Shown one piece after another: positions 44,111 to 53,623 of a stretch of DNA of 53,757 nucleotides. Every line of letters starts with the position of its first letter. The first letter of the stretch is position 1. Origin of the DNA: Ahrensia marina. GTDB taxonomy: Bacteria; Pseudomonadota; Alphaproteobacteria; Rhizobiales; Rhizobiaceae. The notes under the pieces were generated by a model that was not told the DNA's origin, searched no databases, and saw nothing but the letters and a program-made list of their open reading frames with translations. Position numbers and translations under genes: made by a program. The DNA lies in assembly GCF_001293565.1 (NCBI RefSeq), contig NZ_JXMU01000027.1:1-53757 (forward strand), written 5' to 3'.

Positions 44111-44755
44111 TTAAGGCATTGCAGCCCTGCCTTTTTTAACGGCGTAAAAGGCCCATAAAAGCCGGGCGGCAACACCGCGCCAGGGTGCCCATGATTCGGC
44201 CATGGCACGCAGCTCTTTGTCAGTGGGGCGCTGCTCAAGCCCGTAAGCATCGGCTGCGGCTTGCTGCAAAGCCAGATCGCCGGCGGGCAAAATATCGCGG
44301 TGGCCAACAGCAAACAGCAAATAGACTTCGGCGGTCCACGGACCAATCCCTTTTATTGCGACAAGCTTTTCCATCGCGTCTGCCGCTGTCATGGCGGACA
44401 ATTCATCCAGTGTGATTTCGCCGCGTTCTATCGATTGGCATAAGGCTAGAAATGTGCGCTGTTTGGGACGCGACAGGCCGATCTTTATCCAGACCTCTTC
44501 CCCAAGCTCGAGATAGCGCTCAGCGGTCAACGGTACCACAAGCTCCTGCATACGGCCGAAAATGGCTTCGGCACTTTGTTTGGAAACCTGCTGCGAAATA
44601 ATAATGGAGGCGAGGCTTGCAAAGCCCGGAGTCGTGCGTCTGAGGGGGACATCCGGTGTTTGTGCAATTACCGATCTTAGAACCGGACAACAGCCAGCCA
44701 AAGCCGAAAGCCCTGTTTGAATGCCCTTTTCATTTTCAATCGTATTCATTGTCAT
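44111..44755 (-). CDS. DNA-3-methyladenine glycosylase II (AlkA-like HhH-GPD)
   Basis: A base-excision enzyme of 214 residues starting from the ATG at 44755. A longer frame would run into the divergent gluQ gene and is less likely. The HhH-GPD motif is LVAIKGIGPWTAEVYLLFAVGHRDILPAGDLAL (131-163), with D160 as catalytic aspartate. FASLASIIISQQVSKQSAEAIFGRM (45-69) is the family N-terminal helix set. It has no iron-sulfur cluster loop and no AlkA N-terminal domain, so it is the short form common in Rhizobiales. It removes alkylated bases. Confidence 0.9.
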   Translation of the reverse strand: MTMNTIENEKGIQTGLSALAGCCPVLRSVIAQTPDVPLRRTTPGFASLASIIISQQVSKQSAEAIFGRMQELVVPLTAERYLELGEEVWIKIGLSRPKQRTFLALCQSIERGEITLDELSAMTAADAMEKLVAIKGIGPWTAEVYLLFAVGHRDILPAGDLALQQAAADAYGLEQRPTDKELRAMAESWAPWRGVAARLLWAFYAVKKGRAAMP

Positions 44756-44832
44756 AATTATCAGGGCCTTATTATTGCGATCTTGCACATTGAGTTGAAA
44801 AGCCGATAGGCATTGCGGTGAAGGAACTTTGC

Positions 44833-45711
44833 ATGGCTTTAAAAACATCACCACCCGTTTTCCGGTTTGCACCGAGCCCCAACGGCTTATTGCATCTGGG
44901 CCATGCTTATTCAGCGCTATTGAATTTCGATACAGCCAAAGCTTTGGGCGGGCGCTTTCTTCTTCGTATTGAAGATACAGATCTTACGCGGGCAAGACCG
45001 GAGTTCGAACAGGCCATTTTTGATGATCTGCAATGGCTGGGTATTAAATGGGAAGAGCCGGTGCGCCGGCAATCCGATCATTTTGCGGACTATCAATCCG
45101 CGATGGGTAAACTTGAGGCAGAAGGGATCGTTTATCGTTCTTATCTGACGCGGTCCGACATCAAGCGCATTGTTGAAGCTTATGAGGCCAAAGGGTGTCT
45201 ATGGCCCCGTGATCCTGACGGCGCGCCGCATTTTCCGGGCCGTCAACATGAGGAGCAGAATGCGCATGATGGCGATAGCTATACTGTGCGGCTGGATATT
45301 GACGCGGCTTTGCGCAAAGTGGGTCGAAATTTGTTCTGGCAAGAGGCATCTGACAACCACTTTTCAAAGGTGACAAATGTGATGGCCGAACCGGCTAAGT
45401 GGAGTGATATCATTCTGGTGCGGCGTGATGCGCCTGCCAGTTATAATTTGGCTGTTGTGATTGATGATGCGATACAAGGCGTCACACATATTGTGCGCGG
45501 CAAAGATATATATGAGGCGACATCTGTTCAACGGCTGCTTCAAGAACTGCTTGGCCTGCCTCAACCAGCATATTACCACCATTCTTTGATATGTGATGAT
45601 AACGGGCGCAAGCTTTCAAAGAGCCGAGATGATACAAGCTTGGCAAGTCTGCGCGCGGGCGGCGCAACGCCTGATGATATCCGCGCGCTTGTCGGTCTGA
45701 CGGGCGGTTAG
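44833..45711 (+). CDS. gluQ: Glutamyl-Q tRNA(Asp) synthetase
   Basis: A 292-residue truncated GluRS paralogue from the ATG at 44833, which has AAGGA seven bases upstream; a GTG five codons earlier overlaps that site. The class I signatures are HLGH in FAPSPNGLLHLGHAYSAL and KLSKS near the C-terminus. The anticodon-binding domain is absent, which is the family hallmark. The zinc cysteines of the E. coli enzyme (YCTC) are replaced (YRSYLT), as I recall for other alphaproteobacterial versions. It attaches glutamate to queuosine in tRNA-Asp. Its stop overlaps the convergent small membrane gene by four bases. Confidence 0.92.
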   Translation: MALKTSPPVFRFAPSPNGLLHLGHAYSALLNFDTAKALGGRFLLRIEDTDLTRARPEFEQAIFDDLQWLGIKWEEPVRRQSDHFADYQSAMGKLEAEGIVYRSYLTRSDIKRIVEAYEAKGCLWPRDPDGAPHFPGRQHEEQNAHDGDSYTVRLDIDAALRKVGRNLFWQEASDNHFSKVTNVMAEPAKWSDIILVRRDAPASYNLAVVIDDAIQGVTHIVRGKDIYEATSVQRLLQELLGLPQPAYYHHSLICDDNGRKLSKSRDDTSLASLRAGGATPDDIRALVGLTGG

Positions 45712-46001
45712 AAGCCGAATTTGTTGAGCGTTACCTTTAAGGTTGCGAGCGCGGCTAAGAAGAAAAACCCGCCGGATATGCCGGAAATTGCGATAAAGGC
45801 CGTATCACGGGTGAAACTTGTAAAACTGTCACCCAAGTAAAAGCCCAAAAAGGCACCGGCAATAAGAATCATCATATTGCCGACCGTACCGAACCCTGTG
45901 CTTTCAAGCACAGCGTTCATGGCAGAACCAACGAAAAATGCGGCAATTGCAACAGCAAGGCCAACGACAAGAAGTGTTTGAGTATCGAGATTATTGAGCA
46001 T
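45708..46001 (-). CDS. Small multi-pass membrane protein
   Basis: A 97-residue protein from the ATG at 46001 with GAGGA upstream; an in-frame GTG five codons earlier is less well placed. It has three hydrophobic segments (LLVVGLAVAIAAFFVGSAMNAVL; GNMMILIAGAFLGFYLG; AFIAISGISGGFFFLAALATL). I do not recognise a named family, although the glycine-rich middle resembles small YeaQ-like integral membrane proteins. The function is unknown. It lies tail to tail with gluQ and 71 bases downstream of the YihY gene, so it may be cotranscribed with it. Confidence 0.8.
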   Translation of the reverse strand: MLNNLDTQTLLVVGLAVAIAAFFVGSAMNAVLESTGFGTVGNMMILIAGAFLGFYLGDSFTSFTRDTAFIAISGISGGFFFLAALATLKVTLNKFGF

Positions 46002-46072
46002 GAGATAAATCCTCACTTTGCAAAATTATCTCATGTTTTCTTTAAACACGGCCTAATAAAGCATTCGGCATT

Positions 46073-46948
46073 TTACCCGTTTCGTTGATGTTTTGGTCGG
46101 GGTGGATGGTTTTTCAGATAAAGCGTTGCCGCATTGATCTGGCCGCCAAAGATGAAGATTGCTGCCAGAATATAGAGAAAAACGAGCGCGATCATAATCG
46201 ATGCCAGACCGGCATAGGTTGAGGCATAATTGGCAAAACTGTCGAGATACAGGGCAAATGAATAACCGGCCAAAGTCCATGTTATCATTGTAAATATAAT
46301 GCCCGGTGCAAGAGACTTTATGCGTCTTTTCCTGTTGGGAAGCCACTTATGCGCAATGGTCACGCCCGTCATAATCAACAATAACACGACACCAAATCTT
46401 AGAAAGCCGCTGGGGAGGCTGACCTGCTTTGTCCAAGGTAAAAAGCCGACTAGCTCTTCTGCAAACGTTACCAGAAGCGGCGCAAGGATCAGGAGGAAAC
46501 TAATGATCAACATTCCTACGGTTGCTGCCAGAACCATGGAAATGCTTTGCAGGCGCAGGAGGAAATAATTGCGTGTTTCAGTGACACGGTACGCTCGGTT
46601 TAGTGCGACGCGCAGCGCCTCGACGCCATTTGATGCAAAGAACGCCGCTGCGATCGCAGACAAGGTCAGCAAGCCGCCGCGCTGCACGGTAAGGACATTG
46701 TGAACTTCTTTAGCAAGCGGCTCGGCAATGGATGCGGGCCACGTGTCGAATATCAGTTCTATAGCGGTCTCCGAAAACTGATCCGCACCAAGAAAGGTCG
46801 CGAGCGCGGTTGCAAAGATAAGAAACGGAAATAATGCGAGGATTGTCGACAGGGCGACGTGACTTGCCAGTGCCCAGCCATCGCTGTCGTTAAAGTTTTT
46901 AACAGCATCAACTACAATGCGTTTTATTTTGATGATTGATGACTTCAT
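46073..46948 (-). CDS. YihY/BrkB (virulence factor BrkB) family membrane protein
   Basis: A 291-residue inner-membrane protein with six hydrophobic segments. Conserved parts are FNDSDGWALASHVALSTILALFPFLIFATALA near the start, ASNGVEALRVALNRAYRVTETRN in the middle, and YAGLASIMIALVFLYILAAIFIFGGQINA near the end. YihY proteins were once taken for RNase BN but are not; the molecular role is unknown. Confidence 0.93.
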   Translation of the reverse strand: MKSSIIKIKRIVVDAVKNFNDSDGWALASHVALSTILALFPFLIFATALATFLGADQFSETAIELIFDTWPASIAEPLAKEVHNVLTVQRGGLLTLSAIAAAFFASNGVEALRVALNRAYRVTETRNYFLLRLQSISMVLAATVGMLIISFLLILAPLLVTFAEELVGFLPWTKQVSLPSGFLRFGVVLLLIMTGVTIAHKWLPNRKRRIKSLAPGIIFTMITWTLAGYSFALYLDSFANYASTYAGLASIMIALVFLYILAAIFIFGGQINAATLYLKNHPPRPKHQRNG

Positions 46949-47032
46949 AAAAGGTTTAGATGCGCCTGCTGTTTGTGTTTCTTACCATTTCAGATATTGC
47001 ACAAATTGGCTTTAGCAAACTTGAAATGACAA

Positions 47033-47881
47033 ATGGCTCCTGAAATGGTGGAAAAATCCAAAGTAATTCTAGTCACCGGCTGCTCATCGGGCATTGGCGC
47101 ACATTGCGCCAAAAGGCTGCGGGAAGACGGATGGCAGGTGCTTGTAACAGCCAGAAAACAAGTCGATATCGAGCGGCTTAAAGCGGATGGCTACGAAACA
47201 TTTTATCTGGAATGTAGAAATTCTGAATCAATCAAAGCCTGTTTTGATGCTGCGCTTGAAGCAACCGGCGGGAAGCTGGACGCAATATTTAACAATGCAG
47301 GTTACAGCCAAGCAGGCGCTGTTGAAGATTTGCCGATTGAAGCGCTGCGCGAGCAATTCGAGGTTAATTTCTTCGCTGTTCATGAAATGACACTTCTTGC
47401 GGTTGGTCACATGCGTGCGCAGGGTCATGGCCGGATTGTTCAGCACTCGTCCATACTCGGTTTTTGCCCGATGAGTTTACGCGGTGCGTACAACGCATCA
47501 AAATATGCACTGGAGGGGCTTTATGGTACCATGCACACCGAACTGCAAAATTCGGATGTCCATGTTTCGCTCATTCAAACCGGCCCGATCCCATCCAAAA
47601 TCGCGATCAATGCTTTGCCATACTTGAAGAAATTTATTGATGTTGAAAACTCGCGGCATGAAAATGCGTATAAGGCGCGCATTGCCAAACTTGAAGCCGG
47701 CGGAACACCTGATGCTTCAGGTAAAGGCGCAGAGCCGGTCTATGTGAAACTGAAAAGAGCCTTAAACGACAAATCGCCGCGCCCCCAATATTTTGTGACC
47801 CGCGAGACCTATATAGCAGGTATGCTCAAAAGACTGCTTCCGTCACGGCTATTTTATCAGACCATAAATCGCTGGTCTTAG
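47033..47881 (+). CDS. SDR-family NAD(P)-dependent oxidoreductase
   Basis: A 282-residue classical SDR. The cofactor motif TGCSSGIG is near residues 15-22, NNAGYSQ near 88-94, a catalytic Ser is in HSSILGF, and YNASK is the YxxxK motif. The start could be the ATG at 47033 or 47045. It is divergent from the YihY gene with an 84-base spacer. The substrate is unknown; the C-terminal ARIAKLEAGG and KLKRAL resemble SDRs annotated around lipid or retinol-like metabolism, which is weak evidence. Confidence 0.88.
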   Translation: MAPEMVEKSKVILVTGCSSGIGAHCAKRLREDGWQVLVTARKQVDIERLKADGYETFYLECRNSESIKACFDAALEATGGKLDAIFNNAGYSQAGAVEDLPIEALREQFEVNFFAVHEMTLLAVGHMRAQGHGRIVQHSSILGFCPMSLRGAYNASKYALEGLYGTMHTELQNSDVHVSLIQTGPIPSKIAINALPYLKKFIDVENSRHENAYKARIAKLEAGGTPDASGKGAEPVYVKLKRALNDKSPRPQYFVTRETYIAGMLKRLLPSRLFYQTINRWS

Positions 47882-47952
47882 TTTAACAGAGCCTATGTGA
47901 AGTAGTAGAACCAATGGTGCTGGTTGGGCATCATATTTGAAGAGAGAAAGTG

Positions 47953-48150
47953 ATGTCTGGAACAAGTTTTTATATAATCGTCGTTTTGATGATTGCTGTA
48001 TTTATTGTGCTGCTTGCCGGTTTGCGCAACATGTTAAAAGGCGGTGATGCAAACTTCTCAAACAAGATGATGCAACTGCGCGTATTCCTTCAATTTGTGG
48101 CGGTGGTTGCAATCGTTATCGTTGTGTATTTTGCTCGTCAGGCAAGTTAA
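47953..48150 (+). CDS. Twin transmembrane (HIG1-type) small protein
   Basis: A 65-residue protein from the ATG at 47953 behind AGAGAGAAAG. It has two membrane segments (about 5-24 and 45-62) joined by NMLKGGDANFSNKMMQLRVFLQF. The MQLRVFLQ sequence at the second segment is typical of HIG1/twin-TM proteins. In Rhizobiales such a gene commonly precedes the cobalamin adenosyltransferase and etf genes, as here. A role in respiratory-complex assembly is known for eukaryotic HIG1 proteins but not shown for this one. Confidence 0.8.
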   Translation: MSGTSFYIIVVLMIAVFIVLLAGLRNMLKGGDANFSNKMMQLRVFLQFVAVVAIVIVVYFARQAS

Positions 48151-48169
48151 GAGATAGAGGTCCTTCATC

Positions 48170-48751
48170 ATGGTTGTTCTGAATAAAATCTACACGCGCA
48201 CCGGCGATGACGGAACAACCGCGCTTGGCACCGGTGAAAGACGCTTAAAGTATGATTTGCGCGTCAATGCCTATGGCACAGTGGATGAAACCAATGCCTG
48301 CGTCGGCATGGTGCGCTTGCACACATCCACAATAGACCATGATCTGGACCGTATGCTCTCGCGTATCCAAAATGATCTGTTCGATCTGGGCGCTGATCTT
48401 GCGACACCTGAAACCGAAGAGCCACCTGCTTACGAGCCGCTTCGTATTACCGAAGCTCAAGTTGCGAGAATAGAGGCGGATATCGATGCGCTTAACAGCG
48501 GCCTGAAACCGCTTCGCTCATTCGTGTTGCCTGGCGGTTCGCCAGCTTCGGCGGCCCTGCATATGGCACGTACGGTTGCTAGGCGCGCTGAGCGTTTGAT
48601 CGTGGAGCTTGGTGAACAGCCCGGCGAACATGTCAATCCGGCGGCGGTGAAGTACATCAACCGGATTTCAGATTTCTTTTTTGTTGCCGGCCGTGTTGTA
48701 AATAATAATGGTGCGGACGATTTGCTTTGGGTTCCAGGTGAAAACCGTTAA
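48170..48751 (+). CDS. Cob(I)alamin adenosyltransferase, PduO type
   Basis: A 193-residue enzyme that makes adenosylcobalamin from ATP and cob(I)alamin. The ATP-binding N-terminus YTRTGDDGTTALGTGERRLKYDLRVNAYGTVDETNA (6-41) is the PduO signature. FVLPGGSPASAALHMARTVARRAER and later NRISDFFFVAGRVVNN complete the five-helix bundle. The gene lies 19 bases after the twin-TM gene and 33 before the rhomboid gene. There is no cobalamin riboswitch in the short spacer. Confidence 0.94.
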   Translation: MVVLNKIYTRTGDDGTTALGTGERRLKYDLRVNAYGTVDETNACVGMVRLHTSTIDHDLDRMLSRIQNDLFDLGADLATPETEEPPAYEPLRITEAQVARIEADIDALNSGLKPLRSFVLPGGSPASAALHMARTVARRAERLIVELGEQPGEHVNPAAVKYINRISDFFFVAGRVVNNNGADDLLWVPGENR

Positions 48752-48784
48752 GCTTGTACATACCGATTAAAAGAGCGCGGCTCC

Positions 48785-49567
48785 ATGTTCATACCATTGC
48801 AAGATGCAAATGTCCTCAAGCACATTAAACTCCAATATGTGACGCTAACGCTCATCGCGCTGAATGTGCTTGCCTATCTGTTTGTCAATGTTCTGACCGA
48901 TACGGCAACAATGCAGGCAACATTTGTTTCCTTCGGCTACATTCCCGCTGTCGTGAACGACTTCGAAGAATTGCCGGTTGAACTCGTTTATATTCCGGAA
49001 AACCTTTCGCTCATTTCTTATTCGTTCCTGCATGGCGATTTCATGCATCTGATGGGAAATATGCTGTTCCTCTGGGTGTTCGGTGATAATATTGAGGACG
49101 CGCTCGGGCATATTAGATTTCTCATCTTCTATGTTCTGTGCGCTATAGCAGGCGCTTTGGCCCACGGCTTCATGGATCAGGTATCGGTTGCACCGCTGAT
49201 TGGCGCGTCGGGCGCTGTGGCCGGTATCATCGGCGCTTATCTGGTCCTGCACCCGAAGGTGCGCGTTTGGGTTCTGGCATTCAGCCGTATTCCGCTGCGC
49301 GTGCCCGCTTATATTCCGCTTATTATCTGGATCGGGTTTCAGATATTTATGGTTTTTGCCATGCCCGAAGATGCTGTTTCTTGGGGCGCGCATATTGGCG
49401 GATTTGCGGCCGGGGCAATTCTTGTTGTTTTCATGCGCCGCCGCGGCGTGCCGCTTTTCGACCAGAATTTGGTAACGCCGGAAGCTGTAGTCGTTGAGAC
49501 TGAACCTGCGGTCGCAAATACAAAAGAACGGGACACAAATATCTGGGGTAGGGGGTCGTCAACATAA
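48785..49567 (+). CDS. Rhomboid-family intramembrane serine protease
   Basis: A 260-residue membrane protein with six segments. The catalytic dyad is S142 in IGASGAVAGIIGAYLV and H203 in SWGAHIGGFAAGAIL. The oxyanion HLMGNMLFLWVFGDNIED is near 88-105. The active site is complete, so it should cleave within membranes. The cytoplasmic tail after 225 is hydrophilic. The substrate is unknown. Confidence 0.93.
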   Translation: MFIPLQDANVLKHIKLQYVTLTLIALNVLAYLFVNVLTDTATMQATFVSFGYIPAVVNDFEELPVELVYIPENLSLISYSFLHGDFMHLMGNMLFLWVFGDNIEDALGHIRFLIFYVLCAIAGALAHGFMDQVSVAPLIGASGAVAGIIGAYLVLHPKVRVWVLAFSRIPLRVPAYIPLIIWIGFQIFMVFAMPEDAVSWGAHIGGFAAGAILVVFMRRRGVPLFDQNLVTPEAVVVETEPAVANTKERDTNIWGRGSST

Positions 49568-49590
49568 TTGACGTGAACGTAAACGTCATT
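49568..49590. promoter_or_regulatory. Candidate operator upstream of etfB
   Basis: An inverted repeat TGACGT-N8-ACGTCA starts just after the rhomboid stop, 207 bases before etfB. The middle also contains GAACGTAAACGT. The ACGT-rich pattern resembles operators I recall for regulators of acyl-CoA / branched-chain degradation (LiuR-type), which often control etf genes. The match is from memory and not verified. Confidence 0.35.
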
Positions 49591-49796
49591 TAAGTTGAGA
49601 GCACTGGCATAGTCTTTTTTCAACAGGTGGCCTTGTGGTGCGGTGCGGAAAAGGGCATGCGGGAAATTGATTTTTTGTCGACGTAAAATGTCGTCACTAA
49701 GTAAGAATGTTCTGCCGCTGTGCGGTTAGATCATTGTAATGGAAATCTTGGCCTTTGCAGCGTTAGGTTGGCAAAAGCCTTTCGGGAGATGAAATT

Positions 49797-50546
49797 ATGA
49801 AAGTCCTCGTACCGGTAAAACGGGTTGTCGATTATAATGTGAAAATCCGGGTTAAATCGGATGATTCAGGCGTCGAGCTTGCGAATGTCAAAATGTCTAT
49901 GAATCCATTCGACGAGATTTCTGTCGAACAGGCGATTCGTATGAAAGAGGCGGGGCAGGTTGAAGAGATTGTCGTGGTTTCCGTTGGGCCGCAACAATCG
50001 CAAGAGACTTTGCGTACGGCGTTGGCCATGGGTGCGGACCGCGCCATTCTTGTCAAACACGATGATGTTGTCGAGCCGCTGGCCGTTGCAAAAATTCTGA
50101 AAGGCGTGGTTGAAGAAGAAAATCCGGGCCTTGTTATTCTGGGCAAGCAGGCCATTGATGATGATTCCAACCAGACCGGCCAGATGCTGGCTGCCTTGCT
50201 CGGTTGGAGCCAGGGCACATTTGCATCCGAGATTGAAATTTCCGGCGATACCGCAAAAGTGAAGCGCGAAGTTGATGGCGGATTGCAGAACATTGAAATT
50301 AAAATGCCTGCGATCATCACAACAGATTTGCGCCTTAACGAGCCGCGCTATGCGTCACTGCCGAACATCATGAAGGCGAAGAAAAAGCCGCTCGATGAAA
50401 AAAGCGTCGGCGATTACGGCGTTGATACAGCGCCGCGTTTGACTGTCGTCAAAACTGAAGAGCCTGAAGGCCGCAAAGCCGGTGTCATCGTTGGTTCCGT
50501 CGAAGAGCTTGTGTCCAAGCTCAAAAACGAAGCCGGTGTACTTTAA
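49797..50546 (+). CDS. etfB: Electron transfer flavoprotein beta subunit
   Basis: A 249-residue EtfB that binds AMP and, with EtfA, carries electrons from acyl-CoA and other dehydrogenases to ETF-quinone oxidoreductase. Seen: [20 protein letters not shown] at the start, [31 protein letters not shown], and the recognition-loop area [16 protein letters not shown] (about 182-197, the L/K-rich dehydrogenase-binding loop). GGGAGATG precedes the start. EtfA follows 20 bases later. Confidence 0.96.
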   Translation: MKVLVPVKRVVDYNVKIRVKSDDSGVELANVKMSMNPFDEISVEQAIRMKEAGQVEEIVVVSVGPQQSQETLRTALAMGADRAILVKHDDVVEPLAVAKILKGVVEEENPGLVILGKQAIDDDSNQTGQMLAALLGWSQGTFASEIEISGDTAKVKREVDGGLQNIEIKMPAIITTDLRLNEPRYASLPNIMKAKKKPLDEKSVGDYGVDTAPRLTVVKTEEPEGRKAGVIVGSVEELVSKLKNEAGVL

Positions 50547-50566
50547 AAAGCGGAAGGATATTTCTA

Positions 50567-51496
50567 ATGTCTATTTTATTGATTGCAGAACACGACAACG
50601 AAGCTCTTTCCGACCAGACTGCAAAAGCACTTAGCGCAGCGCAGAAGATCGGCGGCGATATTCATGTGCTTGTTGCGGGTGATGGTGTGAAGGCGGTTGC
50701 CGATGAAGCGGCAAAGCTGGATGGTGTTGCCAAAGTTCTTCTGGCTGATGATGCGTCACTTAATATGATGCTCGCTGAGCCAACAGCCGCATTGATCGTT
50801 TCACTTGCAGATAATTATGATGCGATCGTTGCTGCCGCTACCACTAACGGCAAAAACATTTTGCCGCGTGTTGCCGCGCTTCTTGATGTGATGCAGATTT
50901 CGGAAATTACCGAAGTGATCGACGCTGAAACATTCAAGCGCCCGATCTATGCCGGTAACGCCATTCAGACTGTTAAGTCATCGGATGCAAAGCGCGTTAT
51001 TACTGTGCGTACGGCCTCATTTGATGCGGCCGGTTCCGGTGGCTCTGCTTCTGTTGAAACGATCGACGCGGCTGCTGATCCGGCGCTTTCGACTTACAAG
51101 TCTTCAGAACTTTCCGGCGGTGACCGCCCGGAGCTGACATCGGCGAAAATCATTATCTCCGGTGGCCGCGCTCTTGGTTCTTCTGAAAAGTTCGAGGAAG
51201 TAATCTTGCCGCTGGCGGACAAACTGGGTGCTGCTGTCGGTGCATCGCGCGCCGCTGTTGATGCCGGTTATGCGCCGAATGATTGGCAGGTTGGCCAAAC
51301 AGGCAAGGTGGTTGCGCCTGATCTTTATATTGCCGCGGGTATTTCCGGTGCAATCCAGCACTTGGCCGGTATGAAAGATTCCAAGATCATTGTGGCGATC
51401 AATAAGGATGAAGACGCACCTATTTTCCAGGTTGCTGACTATGGCCTTGTTGCAGATCTGTTTGATGTTTTGCCAGAATTGGAAAAAGCGGTTTAA
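50567..51496 (+). CDS. etfA: Electron transfer flavoprotein alpha subunit
   Basis: A 309-residue EtfA. The C-terminal FAD domain is intact: [89 protein letters not shown], with the GRxxGS and [18 protein letters not shown] contacts. The N-terminal domain begins [13 protein letters not shown]. The gene ends at a clear terminator. Confidence 0.96.
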   Translation: MSILLIAEHDNEALSDQTAKALSAAQKIGGDIHVLVAGDGVKAVADEAAKLDGVAKVLLADDASLNMMLAEPTAALIVSLADNYDAIVAAATTNGKNILPRVAALLDVMQISEITEVIDAETFKRPIYAGNAIQTVKSSDAKRVITVRTASFDAAGSGGSASVETIDAAADPALSTYKSSELSGGDRPELTSAKIIISGGRALGSSEKFEEVILPLADKLGAAVGASRAAVDAGYAPNDWQVGQTGKVVAPDLYIAAGISGAIQHLAGMKDSKIIVAINKDEDAPIFQVADYGLVADLFDVLPELEKAV

Positions 51497-51520
51497 AGAT
51501 ACGCCGCATACAATTTTAGA

Positions 51521-51550
51521 AAGCCCTGCATTTTTATGCGGGGCTTTTTT
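51521..51550 (+). terminator. Rho-independent terminator of etfBA
   Basis: The stem AAGCCC-T-GCAT / ATGC-G-GGGCTT with a TTTT loop is followed by a T-run. It lies 24 bases after the etfA stop. The reverse strand has a weaker T-run, so it may also slow transcription of the convergent M23 gene. Confidence 0.9.
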
Positions 51551-51589
51551 ATTTGTTGTTTAGATTGGAAAAATTTCCAGCGCAGGTCT

Positions 51590-53623
51590 TTACCCTGCAA
51601 CCTGAGCAATTTGCTGATTGCCTTCACTTGTCTTTTGAAGAAGATCATTGATGCGGTCGCGTTCAACAATAAAGCGTTCCAGTTCTTCACCGTCCAACGA
51701 TTTGCCTTTTGGCAACCGCACCCGCATCGGGTCGACGCGCTTGTTGTTCACGCGCATTTCATAGTGAAGATGCGGGCCGGTCGAAAGGCCGGTTGTTCCG
51801 ATATAACCAATGACCTGTCCCTGGCGCACGCGCGCGCCAGGAGTGATTCCTTTGGCGAACTTCGACTGGTGCGAATAGGAGGTCTCATACCCGTTGGCGT
51901 GAGTAATAAGTGTTTGCTTGCCATAGCCGTTCGACCATCCAGCTTTTTTCACAACGCCATTACCAGGCGCAATGATCGGCGTGCCACGCGGTGCGGACCA
52001 GTCGACGCCCCAATGCATCCTTGAATATTTCAAGATAGGGTGACGTCGCATCCCATAGGGTGAGCGGAACTTTCCGTTCGGTACCGGATTGCGCAGCAAA
52101 AACTGACGGGCGCTGCGGCCTTCTTCATCATAATAATCGATATCGCCCTGTTCGCCTCTAAAGCGGTAGAAAGTGCGGGTCTGATCATTAAACGTGGCTT
52201 CGACAAAAAGCAGTTCTTCCTTGGCTTCTCCTGTCGCACCTTCTTCGGGCACGGAATAGAAAAGCTCAAGTTGGTCGCCTGCATTGATCTTCGATTGAAA
52301 GTCGACATCGGCTGCTACCATTCGCACTATCTGGCCGGCCACATCCGAGGGCAATTCGTAGGCCAGAACGCTCCGGTAGATCGCGTCATATGCGGTTGGT
52401 AAATCTCGGGCGACTGGCACGGCAGGCCGTGATTGATTCTTCCGGTTTTGCTGAAGTGCCATAATGCCGTCGTCAAAGGGCTCTTGAGCGGGCACATATT
52501 GCTCCTGATCGTTGAGCGCGATTGTCAGTCTGTGTTCATTGTCGTCATAAACACTGGCGCGCACGATTTCCTGGCCCAGCATGGAGCCTTGCAATCCAAG
52601 CCGGATAACACTGCCTTCTTTGAACTCTTCTGTGCGCAAAAGTGTCATTAACGCGTCTGCCATCGGGGCCGCTTTTCCAAAACCTGTATTTTCCAGGGTT
52701 TCGAGAATATTGCGCGTATCGCGAATGATGATCAGCTGCTCGTCAAATGAGCGCTCGGGTGTGAATTCGGTATCCGGCGCTGCCACCGAAACATTTTGCG
52801 GAACAATCTTGGCACCCTGCGGAATGTCAAATGCGCCCAGTGCCATATCCGGAACACCAAAACGAGCCGGATCAACATAATAGAGAGAAGCAATTTCAAC
52901 AGAGCCATCGGTCAGAATCGGCGCTGTTTCGCGAACAATCTCCTCAACCTCTGCATCGCTCAATGTCAGCGAAGATTGTTTCATGTCCTCGTTGAATACA
53001 AAATCCGTTGTCCGGATTAATGCTTCAGTCTCCACCTCGGCGCCATAAATCAAACTGCCAAGGCTTTCATTATCCTGTGCGACTTCTGACGTTTCTGCAA
53101 AAATCGAAAGCGGATTAAAGGCAGGGTAGCTTTGGTCCGTTTTATGCGGTGCGGCGAGGGCGACCTTTAAATACTCAAACGGTTTTGTACGTATCACATC
53201 GGCATCGCCCACACGGGTAACAGTGGACACACTCATGCGCCGTCTGTCTGAAGGTTCGCTAGCAGCATTTAATCCCGGGCGGGCAAGACGTTCTGTTTTC
53301 GCATTGTTACCCGGCGCACTGCTTTGTACGCTTGCCTGAGTGATAACTTCCGGCGGAGTGGCCAGTAATTGTTTGCCGTCCAGTGCCGCAAACAATGCCG
53401 CGCCCATAAGAACAGTTGATGTCAGGCCGGTAAGAAACGTCCCGCTGAGCCAGCGCATGGATATTTCGCGGCGATCAGGCGCACGCCGGCGACGCCCTGC
53501 CGGTATAGGCGGTTCGTCACCAATAAGCTGAAAGGCATTGTTGTTGCGGTTGCTCAAATTAAAAGCCACTTGGTTTAAATGAGGGCCACTTAATATGCGG
53601 CATTTGATATAAGTATGTTTCAT
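51590..53623 (-). CDS. M23 (LytM-type) metallopeptidase, cell-wall hydrolase
   Basis: A 677-residue membrane-anchored endopeptidase. The N-terminus is cytoplasmic and basic (GRRRRAPDRREISMRW), followed by one membrane segment (about 58-83), so most of the protein is periplasmic. A long middle domain has no catalytic motif but fits the LysM-free OapA/Csd-like regulators. The M23 core at about 528-640 has MHWGVDWSAPRGTPI (H537, D541), GYETSYSHQSKFAKG and GLSTGPHLHYEMRVNN (H618, H620); all zinc ligands are present, so it should be active on peptide cross-links. I keep the most upstream start because the basic N-terminal part looks genuine. Confidence 0.9.
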   Translation of the reverse strand: MKHTYIKCRILSGPHLNQVAFNLSNRNNNAFQLIGDEPPIPAGRRRRAPDRREISMRWLSGTFLTGLTSTVLMGAALFAALDGKQLLATPPEVITQASVQSSAPGNNAKTERLARPGLNAASEPSDRRRMSVSTVTRVGDADVIRTKPFEYLKVALAAPHKTDQSYPAFNPLSIFAETSEVAQDNESLGSLIYGAEVETEALIRTTDFVFNEDMKQSSLTLSDAEVEEIVRETAPILTDGSVEIASLYYVDPARFGVPDMALGAFDIPQGAKIVPQNVSVAAPDTEFTPERSFDEQLIIIRDTRNILETLENTGFGKAAPMADALMTLLRTEEFKEGSVIRLGLQGSMLGQEIVRASVYDDNEHRLTIALNDQEQYVPAQEPFDDGIMALQQNRKNQSRPAVPVARDLPTAYDAIYRSVLAYELPSDVAGQIVRMVAADVDFQSKINAGDQLELFYSVPEEGATGEAKEELLFVEATFNDQTRTFYRFRGEQGDIDYYDEEGRSARQFLLRNPVPNGKFRSPYGMRRHPILKYSRMHWGVDWSAPRGTPIIAPGNGVVKKAGWSNGYGKQTLITHANGYETSYSHQSKFAKGITPGARVRQGQVIGYIGTTGLSTGPHLHYEMRVNNKRVDPMRVRLPKGKSLDGEELERFIVERDRINDLLQKTSEGNQQIAQVAG

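Noticed and set aside
48150-48170. A cobalamin riboswitch before the PduO-type gene
   Set aside because: The spacer is only 19 bases; there is no room for one.
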